In this document: one piece after another, positions 22,954 through 33,000 of the stretch
How positions within the stretch are numbered: the first letter of the stretch is position 1
Layout: each line of letters starts with the position of its first letter
Assembly: GCA_014529385.2 (NCBI GenBank)
Contig: CM043963.1
Location: forward strand, 1,060,001-1,120,000
From: Adiantum capillus-veneris
Taxonomy: Eukaryota > Streptophyta > Polypodiopsida > Polypodiales > Pteridaceae
Direction: 5' to 3'
DNA length: 60,000 nucleotides
Made by a program: the position numbers and the translations under genes
Notes under the pieces: generated by a model
Databases searched by the model: none
Told to the model about the DNA's origin: nothing
Seen by the model: only the letters and a program-made list of their open reading frames with translations

Positions 22954-23778
22954 TGTTAGGAAATAAGACGTAGCTAAATAGATAATTGAGTAGATTACTT
23001 AATGGAGAGAGACAGATTTATATACACGAGATTATAGAGTAGAGAGAGAGAGAAAGTACACACGATATACGTGGTTCACCCAATGTGGGCTACGTCCACG
23101 GGAAAGCAGCCACTCAATGGCTTTAGTACTTCAAAACAAGAAGTAGTTTACAAAGGGATTATACCCTTAATGGAGCTCCCGCCTTGCTTCACTCTCACCA
23201 CCTCACACTCACCTTGTTGCATCAACTTCACACTATGAAATGTGTGTAGAAATGGCCTCCTTTTATAGGCGAAAAGGGCTGCCCTCTCTTATGAGAGACA
23301 GCCATGTGGCCGCCCTTGTGCGAATAAGTCCAAATCGGACCCTCCAATTCGCCCATGTGTGGCCGCCCTTGAGAAGATAAGTCCGCTTTTGAATTCGGCC
23401 ACCGGCCACCGGCCACCGGCCACCGGCCACCGGCCACCGGCCATTGACTTCCGGCCACCGGCCATTGACTTCCGACCACCGGCCATCGGCCATTGACTAC
23501 CGGCCACCGGCCAACCGACCGGTTGTTTTCCGACCACTTTCCGGCCACCGTCCGGCCATAATATTCCGGCGAAAAAGAATATTCCGGCAAAAAAAAGTCT
23601 CGGGGGCCTCCGCCCCCGAGGCCTTTAAAGTTGCCCCTGATTCTTGTCCGTGAAAATTTTGGTTTCCGGTGAGTGATTTTCCTTCACGCACGATGGCTTC
23701 TCCTCATAATGGGGGCCTTACAAATGTGCGCTTTTACCACAGAAAATTACAAGGGTAAATCAGGCTCCATACTTAACA
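22954..23778 (-). repeat. 5' LTR of Copia-2
   Basis: 825 bp. The 64-bp excess over the 3' LTR comes mainly from extra CCACCGG heptamers and a small insertion near 23575. Confidence 0.94.
23395..23470. repeat. CCACCGG heptamer minisatellite in LTR
   Basis: About six consecutive CCACCGG units followed by CCATTGACTTCCGG-type variants. The matching place in the 3' LTR (about 18617-18650) has only about two heptamers. It creates meaningless Trp/Gly/Pro-rich frames. Confidence 0.9.
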
Positions 23779-23783
23779 CAGAA

Positions 23784-24492
23784 ACCCCAGCGTTAGCAAA
23801 TTCACCTCCGCAGGAACATTTTCAGCCTAGCGTTTTTGCATCAACCTAAAGCCACCAGCGTTTTTGCAAATCATCGCGACAGAATCAGCCATAGGACCAG
23901 CGTTTTCAGTTTTCAGCCTTTAGACACAGCAGAACGAGTCCCGAACCTCGCAGATCTCACCTTCCCGCAACAGATCCTCGCCGCACGGTGGGATCCATTG
24001 AAGTTTGCAGTTTCAGCCCGGAAAACGCAGATTTCAGCATCTGCGTTTTCAGCGCGTCATCGTCGCATCGTCGCCATCGACATCGTCACCGACATAGAGT
24101 CAGAATTCAGCAGATAAAGATTTGCAGATTTCAGCCCTTAGCATTTTCAGATTTCAGCCCGCCTCGTCGTCGTCCTCATCATCGTCGACATCGTCGGCAA
24201 GTCCAAGCATTGTAGAGATTTGTGCAATCATAAGTAGACCGCTCTCGCCATAGAGTGGGGCCTTCGGAGGAGGGTTTTACAACGTCTCTGTTGTCGTATT
24301 CTCTTCTCTCTCTATCTCTCAGTCTCATGCACTTTCACGCACACTCTTCATTCACTTTGTTTGTGTCCATTGCACTCTCTCACTAAAGCCACGGAAGGCT
24401 CTCCCTTCCATAAGAACAAAAAGGAACCTTGAGCACAGTTTGGAGCACTAAATTTGAGCAAAGTTCAAACATTCATTCCGCTGCACCTTACA
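23784..24492 (+). repeat. 5' LTR of element B, right part
   Basis: Continues the LTR after Copia-2 and ends CCGCTGCACCTTACA, directly before the primer site. It includes the AGCGTTTTTGCA- and TTTCAGCC-type motif series typical of the family. Confidence 0.85.
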
Positions 24493-24493
24493 T

Positions 24494-24505
24494 TGGTATC
24501 AGAGC
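24494..24505 (+). other. Primer binding site (element B)
   Basis: TGGTATCAGAGC, initiator-Met tRNA type, one base after the LTR. Confidence 0.92.
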
Positions 24506-24728
24506 TTTGGCAGTGTTCTGTATCACTCAAGGAAAGAACCACAATAATTTTTTTTTGCTTTCTGCGGTCGCACGTAACCCAAGTTCTCTTAGGCGTGTCG
24601 ATTCCTAATCGTGTTTTTGAAGAGTGACAGGAAACCCAAGAAAGAAGGGCTTGTCCAGCCTCCCCTTGTGCCTCTTTTCACTCATTGAGAGCGGACCGTG
24701 CACTTAGCCGCCAGCCAATCGACGTGAG

Positions 24729-25757
24729 GTGGGAAAAAGCAACTTTGGTGTGAGCGCAAGGCCGCCAAGGGGTGCGCCCGCGGAAAAGGGCAGAACTCGG
24801 GTGAAGAGAAGATCCTTCTCTAACACAGATTGCAAGCTAAAGAAGAACCTCAAGAACCTCAAGACCCGCAAGAACCTCAAGAACTCAAGAACTCACCTCA
24901 AGAACTCAAGAACTCAAGAACCCCAAGAACCAAGACCCCAAAGAACCCAAGTTCCTCGTGAACTTAAGAACCCAAGACCACAAGAACCCACGACTTCAGA
25001 AGTGGTCATCACTCGAAGCGGAATGGATACTTCGCTTGGAGGTGATGAGCATGAGGGAGGCGAAGAAGAATTTTCCCCACCAGGAGGTTTTTCCGACCCT
25101 TCCCCATCTACGCCAAGGATTGCACTAACTCCTATGGAGGAGTTGGAGCAGATGTTTATGGACAGGAAGCTAGAACGCGAAGCAAGAAGAGTAGAAAGAA
25201 TGGCAGAAATGGATCGCAAACACGCAGAAAGAAAAGCAGAAAGAAAGGCAGCCATAGAGCGTGAGCATGAGCAAGCACGACACATGCAAAAGTTGTTGCG
25301 ACTCATTTCTCAAGTACAGGCACAAATGCAAGAGATTCGGGAAAAGGAGACTCTCTCAGTCTCTTCTTCTCCAAAGCATGATACACGAGATTTGCATGAT
25401 GATTTGAATGACAAGCATGATAATTTGCATGATGATCAAGATGTGATTTCTCACAAGCATGATGATTTGCATGATGATCAAGATGTGATTTCTCACGAGC
25501 ATGATGATTGGCATGATCAAGATGTGATTTCTCACAAGCATGATGAGTTGCATGAAGATGATGTGATTGTTCACAAGGATGATGTGTTAGTTGATGCTTT
25601 CTTTAGTGAAGCTACCCTCATTGCAGATTCGATCAGTCACGAAGAACTGATCTTGGCTTTCGAGTCGAGGTCCAAAGAACCCCTTCAGGAAGAACCGATC
25701 TTGGCTCTCGGACTAGGTCCAAAGAACCCTTACAAGGAGTACTATGTGTTCGAATGA
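24729..25757 (+). CDS. Gag-like ORF of B/M family (coiled coil, His/Asp repeats)
   Basis: 342 residues with no known enzymatic motif. Residues 1-40 are basic (GKSNFGV..., RVKRRSF). Residues 40-95 are low-complexity Lys/Asn/Gln/Pro/Arg from an AAGAACCTC-like DNA repeat. Residues 97-135 are acidic with Gly/Pro/Ser. Residues 137-215 are a strongly charged Glu/Arg/Lys/Met helix, probably a coiled coil. Residues 220-285 are 14-residue repeats built on KHDDLHDDQDVISH, followed by an acidic tail. The homologous frame in M (47705-46655) keeps the same architecture with fewer repeats. The position right after the primer site suggests a structural Gag analogue. No CCHC knuckle is visible. Function unknown; I do not recognise the family. 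Confidence 0.6.
   Translation: MGKSNFGVSARPPRGAPAEKGRTRVKRRSFSNTDCKLKKNLKNLKTRKNLKNSRTHLKNSRTQEPQEPRPQRTQVPRELKNPRPQEPTTSEVVITRSGMDTSLGGDEHEGGEEEFSPPGGFSDPSPSTPRIALTPMEELEQMFMDRKLEREARRVERMAEMDRKHAERKAERKAAIEREHEQARHMQKLLRLISQVQAQMQEIREKETLSVSSSPKHDTRDLHDDLNDKHDNLHDDQDVISHKHDDLHDDQDVISHEHDDWHDQDVISHKHDELHEDDVIVHKDDVLVDAFFSEATLIADSISHEELILAFESRSKEPLQEEPILALGLGPKNPYKEYYVFE
24836..24990. repeat. AAGAACCTC-type simple repeat in ORF
   Basis: Irregular iterations of AAGAACCTC, AAGAACTC and AAGAACCC within the gag-like ORF. A similar repeat is found in the M copy near 47480-47580. Confidence 0.8.
25375..25575 (+). repeat. 42-bp tandem repeat encoding His/Asp-rich 14-mers
   Basis: About four units of AGCATGATGATTTGCATGATG... 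ending in ATTTCTCAC, preserving frame. The first two full units are nearly identical; the M copy has fewer. Confidence 0.85.
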
Positions 25758-26041
25758 TTCGTCAGCACGCATTGTTCGAGTGTTTCATTCGTGATCGTTT
25801 CCTGTATTTTTGTCAGCGTATTTATGTGATCCCTCCTTGGCATGACACACTTGTAGAAAGAGCACATGAAAGTATGAGCACCAAGCATGGGCATTTCCGT
25901 TGTGAATTGTCACAGTTGATTGATTCACTCTCAGGGGACAGTTTGAGAGACTTCAGGGCAGCTACGATCTCATGCGAGAGCTTAGAGAGGCGTTCCTTCG
26001 ACTCTGGCGCCTGGGCCTTTCTTCACCATCGTCCGGGGTGA
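25754..26041 (+). pseudogene. Second short frame of B/M family
   Basis: 95 residues. Its ATG overlaps the TGA of the preceding ORF (ATGA at 25754-25757). It shares LFECFIR, a PWHDT(L/V)VERAH core and MSTKHGHF-like residues with the M copy at 46712-46413, so it is an ancestral part of the family, either a continuation of the gag-like ORF in another frame or a separate frame. The M copy has an extra internal segment. No known domain. Confidence 0.45.
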
Positions 26042-26329
26042 GCTCAGATGCATAAGCATCTTTTTCTCGGAAGTGATTGCCTAGCTCATGGTCAATGCAC
26101 AACGTTTCTATGTTTTCTCGTTGAAGTTGTTTCAAGGAGATCTCCCAAAGGAGATTCTTGAAGAAGACCAACCCGAGATCGTAGATGAAGTAGAAGACAT
26201 CGAGTGTTGGCAGAGCTTGCTTTGGACAATGCTTCACATTATATGCATGGAGGATTTCCATTTTAGTAGCTGCAACAAAAAAAAAAAATTAAACTGATTT
26301 CTTACATCAAGAATTATTGCTTTATATAC

Positions 26330-28174
26330 GCAGTGGGTTTTTTTTTTAGACATTTCTAACAATTGCCTTAAACTCCATTGGAAGCCCATGCCAGGGTGGC
26401 CAGTTTATGGATTGAAAAACGTACCATTGGACAAAGAACTTTGCCTTTGCCGTGCATGGGGCAAAGTACGAGATCAAGAAGCCCTCATCTTCTTCGACGG
26501 AGGAGCCAAGGCCAACTTCATTTCTCTTGAATTGGCGGCTCAACTTGGAATTACGCCCGGCAAAATGGGGCCACAGGAGGAGGCAGTTCTAGCGGCACCC
26601 AGACGGGATGTTTCCATTACACCTGTCATTGGCAGACTTCGTTTGCATTGTCGGGAGTATTTAGGGCACGAGGACTTTTATATCGTGCCTTTGGAAGGGT
26701 GTGGCGTCCTCCTAGGAATCCCTTCGTACCACAAGAACAACGACCTGGTTGATTATCGGGCAAGGAAACCTACTTTGAAGAATGTGAATAAAATCCAGTC
26801 TTTTTGTTTACTCGATCTTCTTGAAAGAGCTCAATGATGAACAACGAACCAATATGTCTGAATTGGAAAAGGAACGACAAGAATTTATGCACACATTGGC
26901 TAATTGTTTCTCAGAAGGCCTACCAGGCGAGTTACCTCCAACTCGTCCTGAGGACCATACTATTGATTTTATTCCGGGAAGCACACCACCGAACCTGCCA
27001 CCTTATCGAGTTAGCCGAGCACAGAATGAAGAAATAATGAACCAAGCAAAAGAACTTCTAGAAAAGGGTCTCATCCAACCTAGCACGTCACCTTTCTGTT
27101 CTCCGGTATTGCTAGTACTAAGAAAAACGGATCTTGGAGAATGTGCATTGACTATAGAGCTCTTAACAAAATCACCTTCTCGACAGACTACAAGGATCCT
27201 CTTGTTTTAGCAGAATTGATCTAAAGAGTGGATATCATCATATCCGAATTGCCCCGAGGGATGTCTACAAGACAGCTTTTCGGACAACCTTTTGTTTATA
27301 CGAATATTTGGTTATGCCTTTTGGACTTACGAATGCTCCAACAACATTTAATCAAATGATGGATAGGATTTTTCGAGAGTATCAATCTTTTGTGGGCACT
27401 TTCTTTGACGACCTTATAATTTTCTCCAAGAATGAAGCACAACACAGACATCATCTGTTACAGGTCTTTCAAGCATTACGGAAGCATAGATTGGTTATCA
27501 ATGCAAAAAAGAGTGAATTTACATTTCTTGGGGCATATTGTCTCAGCACAAGCAGTGCAAATGAACCCGGCCAAAATTGAGACTATTCGTGATTGGCCTA
27601 GCCTAAAGAATGTTCATGAAGTTCGAAGCTTTTTGGGCTTGTGCTCTTACTATCCGCAATTCATTAGAAAGTTTGCATAGATAGCTTGTCCTCTGCATTT
27701 ACTTACTCAAAAAGAAGTCCCATTCATGTGGGGATTGACGGAGGTTACCACTTTTCAGACCCCCAAAGAGAAATTGACTATCGGACCAGTGTTGGCTTTG
27801 CCAGATTTGTAAAAGCCATTTGAAGTTTATTGTGATGCTTGTGGTCGTAGTCTGGAAGCAATTTTGATGGAAGAAGGCCATGTCATTGCATACGAGAGCG
27901 GGATGTTTTCACGTCCAGAGTTGGTAGCACAAATTTATGAAAAAGAGCTATTGGCAGTTATCCATCTCTTACACAGTGACGACACTATAGTCTATTTTAC
28001 TTGGAGCTGATTTCAATGTCTTTACGGATAATCAAAGTTTACGCTACTTCTCACGAAAGCAGCTTTCGGAAAAGCAAATGCGATGGGCTAACATCCTATC
28101 ACAATTCTAGATTGTCCATGATTACGGACAGAAGAACTTAGTGGCAGATTCACTGTCTCGGAAGCCCTTGGTTG
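26330..28174 (+). pseudogene. Chromovirus pol fragment A, plus strand (protease-RT-RNase H)
   Basis: Homologous to the E1/E2 gypsy family but in the opposite orientation. From 26388 the protease segment contains FFDGGAKANFIS and GVLLGIPSYHKNND. RT upstream sequence (PPYRVSRAQNEEIMNQ) is at about 27000 and the RT core with MPFGLTNAPTTFNQMMDR and FFDDLIIFSKN at 27310-27440. The RNase H part (VYCDACGRSLEAIL) reaches KPLV at 28170. Several frameshifts and stops (for example 27678 and 27810) break it. It is truncated at both ends: the left joins element B sequence, the right is cut by LTR F. A plus-strand integrase scrap at 51181-51290 may be its displaced continuation. Confidence 0.85.
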
Positions 28175-28732
28175 AACCGGCCCATAGGGCGGTAGACTTT
28201 GGCTTTCACCAAACTTCTTTATTTTAGATTTTCACACACAGAGAGAACTTTGCAAAGGTAACCTACGACGGGGTTTAACACTTAGAAAGCACACGCGGTT
28301 CAGAAGCTAGAATGCTCCAAGCAAACGCCGACAACCTGTAGGCTATAAAATTGGTGCCTCTTTCGATATTTCTTTAATCTTTAAGAGGGTAATTACAAAG
28401 AAGAATCCTGGGAATTCTTTACCTGTATCCAGCTAGATGCCACACACCTGTACATGAGTCAAATGAAGAGCCCTCTTGAGGGGCATCACATTACTACACG
28501 TAGGGGAGAGAGAGAGAGAGAGCAGTGTAAGGTGTGCAGGACATGACTTAGCTTGCAGTCAATAGCTCTTGACCTGTGACAAAACTTGCAAATGAGCTCC
28601 CCCAGCTAGAAATCGAGCACCCCTTCTTGCTGCAAGAGAAACGTGCACCACAGTGTGCCACTTGGTACATTTACAAGCAATTTCCCGCTTTGGGCTTCCC
28701 GCTTAAAAATCTCCCGATTGGTTGCCTAGTTG
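28175..28732 (-). repeat. 3' LTR of chromovirus F, left part
   Basis: Begins TGAACCGGCCC and is about 85-90% like 49543-50500 by eye, except for a deletion of roughly 390 bp near 28441. It is interrupted by E1 at AGTTG (28728-28732) and resumes at 43175. Confidence 0.8.
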
Positions 28733-29424
28733 TGTAACAGACTTGGACACTCCAAGTCAAGAATCAATCACGACAGCACCAAATAACCACTTCAAAACAG
28801 TTCACAGTTCACAATAGATTTTCACTGGCCCGGCGGAGTTCCGTGCCTAGAGATATTGGGCCCAAAGACTGGCACCCCTTTCGGTATTTCTTTTTGTATT
28901 AATCAGTGTTCAAGGTACAAGAGTGGATCGGGTCTCACTCTCAGACTCTGCGTCCACATGCTCTGCAGAGTGGGAGCCCAATCCACATGTTTATTTTACA
29001 AAGGATGCCAAAAGCAGAGCCCCAAAAGCTTAAAATCAAAAGCCTGAAAAATAAAGCAAAGGCTCTTTCTCTCACAAGCTCTCTTGAGCTTCAAAAAATA
29101 AAGCAAAAGTATTCTCTCTCTCTCTATCTCAAATTGCGTAGAGCAAAAAGCAAAAAGTAGCCACGCAATTTTCAGCCAAGCGCAATCTCCGCCGCTTTTT
29201 CCGGGCCTTGCCATACGATGCCACATCAGCATGCCTCCGCAAATTCTAGGATTCAATCCTGTTGTCATTAGGGTTAGGGCTAGGATTTCTAGCAAGTTTT
29301 AGGGTTAGGGTTTTCTGGCAGATTGTAGGGTTTGCAGGTTTTAGGGTTAGGGTTTCCAGAATTAGGGTTTTCAGCACCAGTTAGGGTTTCGGCTCTCGAG
29401 CAGACACATCATCACTTTGTGACA
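28733..29424 (-). repeat. 3' LTR of E1
   Basis: 692 bp, TGTAACAGACTTGG to TCACTTTGTGACA. The U3 half has a cluster of TTAGGG-type motifs (29268-29390). Confidence 0.95.
29268..29390 (-). promoter_or_regulatory. Telo-box cluster in U3 of E1 3' LTR
   Basis: Several TTAGGGTT / TTTAGGG motifs, reading AAACCCTAA (the plant telo-box) on the element strand, within the first 160 bp of the LTR. The matched cluster in the 5' LTR is at 43053-43133. Confidence 0.7.
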
Positions 29425-30028
29425 TAACCCCCCTCTTGAAAGCATTGTAATCGTCCTCGATTACGCCAGCAAAATAGACAGAGGCCATAAACCGTCTTAG
29501 CAGACACTGACTGTTAGTACCTACGTACTAGGAACACACATCTAGCACATGTGCAAATCGACAGTCACATCACACGACATCACAGGACATCACTAGACAT
29601 ACAGGACATCACATGACTTTCAACATTCATTCGGATCTTAGACCATGATTTATCGGCAATGTAGCTAGCAATCGCATCCAGATCCAATCAAGACCTCATC
29701 GATGTCCGATAGACTAACCCCTATTGCAACCATGTCTATTCAAGATCGATCAAACCAAAATGCTGCAATCATTTCATCTATCAGTTCCTGCACTTAAAAG
29801 AAGTCAAGAACAAATCAGTATCATAATCAAGAATTCCATTTCATAAAGTCATACAGCAGAATATTGTCAGCTTTCAGTATCCCTAAAGCTCAAAGAGACA
29901 TCAGTGGCTCTAGTATCAAAATCAAGGCATCTGTTGATAAAGGAGCGGAGTAACTTCCCTCTTGTGCATCCCACTGCACCAGATCTCCGGCCAAGCTGAA
30001 TTCTGGGTTCCATTTGGAGTAGACTATG
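29425..30028 (-). other. 3' non-coding region of E1
   Basis: Between the gag-pol stop and the 3' LTR. It contains the polypurine tract next to the LTR and repeated CACATCACACGACATCACAGG-like short motifs (29565-29615). The same layout occurs in E2. Confidence 0.75.
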
Positions 30029-33000
30029 CTAAATTAAAAGCCTCGAGGTAAAGTTTCACAATCTAAGGAGTATCTGCTAGGTCCTCCTTCTCCATCCACT
30101 TCGCATCCAATGCAGGATAGTTCTTGAACTTAACCAAGACCCGCCTTCGGACTTTACCTTTATTCTTTGTATCCTTATGTGCCAAAATCTATTCAGGAAC
30201 AAGGATCTCCTCGTTTTCTTCCACTTCGGGTTGCTCATCAGGCTCCCCATCATCAGGCACATCACCTTTGAAAGGTTTTAAAAGACTCACATGAAATGCA
30301 TTGTGAATCCTCCAAGTATCAGGAAGTTTCAGTCGGAAGGAGACATCATTTATCTTTTCAGAGATCTGGAAAGGTCCGTAGTATCGCATACTAAGCTTTG
30401 GAAAAAGCCTCTCCTTTCCATTTTTCTTTCTCAGGAGTGCCTTCTCAAAACGTAAGAGCACCCAATCATCCTCCTTCAATTTCAAGTCGCGACGATGGCA
30501 ATCCGCTGCCTTTTTCTGTCGTCCTTAAGATTTCTGCAAAGTCTCGCGAACCTTGGCAAAAGCCGTATCTAAGTCTCACGTATATTCATCCGCTTCAAAA
30601 ATCTTATCTTTGGTACTTAGGAAGGGGTGGAACCTTCGCAGCACCTTCAACAATCTCAAATGGCGCCTTCCCCGTCGAAGTGTGTATCGTGTTATTGTAG
30701 GCAAATTCCACCAAAGGTAGGCACTTTTCCCATTGAGTCTTCTGATCCGAGATATAAGACTTCAATAAATCTAAAACCACTGAATTAGCAATCTCAGATT
30801 GCCCGTCATTCTGCGGGTGGAACGATGACAAGAACTGCAACCGCGAGCCAATGTTCTCCCAAATTGCCTTCCAAAACAAACTCGTAAATCTAGGGTCCCT
30901 GTCAGAGACAATCGTCTCAGGCATGCCATGTAATCTGAAAATCTGGGCCACAAACACTCTCGCTAAGTGATTCGGCTTGACTGTCTTCTTCACTGGAATG
31001 AAATGAGCCAGTTTGCTAAATCTGTCAATAACAGTCCAGATACCATCGTGACCACTCTGTGTTCTCGGGAGATAAAAAATGAAATCCATTGCAATACTTT
31101 CCCAGGTGCCGGTGGGTATGGGTAAAGGCTGTAACAATCCCTGTGCTTTATGCCTGTCAAACTTGACCTTCTGGCATTCCAAGCAACTGCGCACAAACTC
31201 TTCCACATCCTTTTTGAGTCTCGGCCAAAAGAAGTATCTCTCTACCCCTTTCATGGTGGTAGCAATGCCGCGGTGACCCGTAAAAGGTGGACAGTGGCAT
31301 TCAGTCATAACCTTTTCCCTCAACGGCTATGTAACGCACAACATGGTTTTTCTCATCAAGTAGCCATCCTGAATGGAATATCCCGCTACTATCTCCCCAT
31401 CCCGTATCCATGTGAAAACGTCTGCAAAATCTGTATCTGTGGCATATTGGTCGACCATATCCTCGAAGCTCCTATGATGTATCACGGAAATAGCCAGAAC
31501 CAACGGCTTCCGAGACAAAGCATCTGCCACCACATTCTTGTGTCCCTGCACATGGACAATCTGGAAGTGAAACTGTGACAAGATGTTCGCCCACCGCATC
31601 TGCTTTTCCGAAAGCTGCTTCTGTGACAAGAAGTAGCGCAAACTCTGATGGTCAGTAAAGACAGTAAAATCCTCTTCGAGTAGGCAATGTCGCCACTGAG
31701 TAAGAGCATGGATAACCGCCAAAATCTCTTTCTCATAAATCTGTGTTGTCATCTCTGGCCTTGAGAACAATCGGCTCTCGTAAGCAATAACATGGCCTTC
31801 TTGCATTAAGACCGCACCAAGACTACAACCACAAGCATCACAATATACTTCAAATGACTTTTGCAAGTCCGGCAAAGTCAAAACTGGTCCCGTAGTCAAT
31901 TTCTCTTTCAATGTCTGAAAGGCAGTCACCTCTGTGGGTCCCCACGAGAAAGGGACTCCTTTCTGTGTCAAGATGTGCAAAGGGGAAGCAAGCTCTGCAA
32001 AATTTCGAATGAACCGTCTATAGTACAAACACAATCCCAAGAAGCTTCTAACTTCATGGACATTCTTCAAATCGGGCCAATCGCGGTTGGTCTCTATCTT
32101 GGCCGGATCCATTTGCACTCCTGCTGAGACAATGTGTCCCAAAAAGTGCATCTCTGGTAGGAAAAATTCACTTTTTTTTTGCATTAATCACTAACTTGTG
32201 ATCTCGTAATGCCTGAAAGACCTGAAGCAAATGATCTCTGTGTTCTACCTCATTCTTCGAGAAAACAATGATATCATCAAAGAAAGTGCCAACAAATAGT
32301 GTGTACTCTCGAAAAATCCTATCCATCATCCGGTTAAATGTCATAGGAGCATTGGTTAAGCCAAAAGGCATCACCAAAAACTCAAATAACCCAAAAGTCG
32401 TTCGAAAGGCTGTCTTGTAGACGTCTCCAGGCGCGATTCGGATCTGATGATATCCACTCTTCAAATCAATCCTGCTAAAGCACAAGGATCCCTGTAATTT
32501 GTCGAGTATATCATCGATCCTAGGAATCGAAAATCTGTTCTTGATAGTGATTTTGTTGAGAGCTCTATAATCATTGCACATTCTCGAAGATCGGTCTTTC
32601 TTCAATATTAACAAAACTGGAGAGCAATACGGTGAAGTACTAGGCTGGACAAGACCCCTTTCCAAGAGGTCTTTCACTTGGTTCATAATCTCTTCATTTT
32701 GTGCTCGGCTCACACGGTAAGGTGGCCGGTTCGGTGGTGTGCTTCCAGGTATTAGATCAATGGTATGATCTTCAGGACGAGCAGGTGGTAACTCGCCTCG
32801 CAGGCCCTCTAAGAAGCAATCGGCGTGAGAGTGAAGAAAATCTTGGCGTTCTTTATCAAGTTTAGACATATTGTCCTATCCTTATCGCTTAATTCTTTCA
32901 TAAAGATCGAGTAAACAAACAGACTGGATTTCATTAATTTAGAAATGGCCGAAGCCAATACAATAGGGACAGACTCGCCCTTCAGTTTAATATCAAGTAC

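Larger units (their letters stand above)
18177..23778 (-). mobile_element. Young Ty1/copia retrotransposon (Copia-2)
   Basis: Complete structure with LTRs of 761 and 825 bp, target duplication CAGAA (18172-18176 and 23779-23783), initiator-Met primer site, polypurine tract and near-complete gag-pol. By eye the LTRs differ at only about three substitutions plus indels in simple repeats, making it the youngest insertion here. It sits inside the 5' LTR of element B. The polyprotein carries one frameshift, one nonsense codon and a mutated protease active site, so this copy needs help in trans. Confidence 0.95.
17702..26270 (+). mobile_element. B/M-family LTR element, plus strand (copy B), split by Copia-2
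   Basis: The 5' LTR is 17702-18176 plus 23784-24492 (about 1.19 kb once the inserted copia is removed). It is followed by a primer site, a leader, one long gag-like ORF and a second short frame. Homologous to the complete M element at 44759-49127. No 3' LTR is found: recognisable similarity to the M internal region fades near 26270 and a different gypsy fragment begins. The internal region shows no protease, RT or integrase, like M, so the family looks non-autonomous. Confidence 0.8.

Noticed and set aside
23228-23590. Trp/Gly/Pro repeat ORFs in Copia-2 LTRs
   Set aside because: All frames across the CCACCGG array are open; this is a repeat artefact.
29268-29390. Possible telomere or chromosome end
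   Set aside because: Motifs are irregular, confined to LTRs, and repeated at the same LTR position in all four E-type LTRs.
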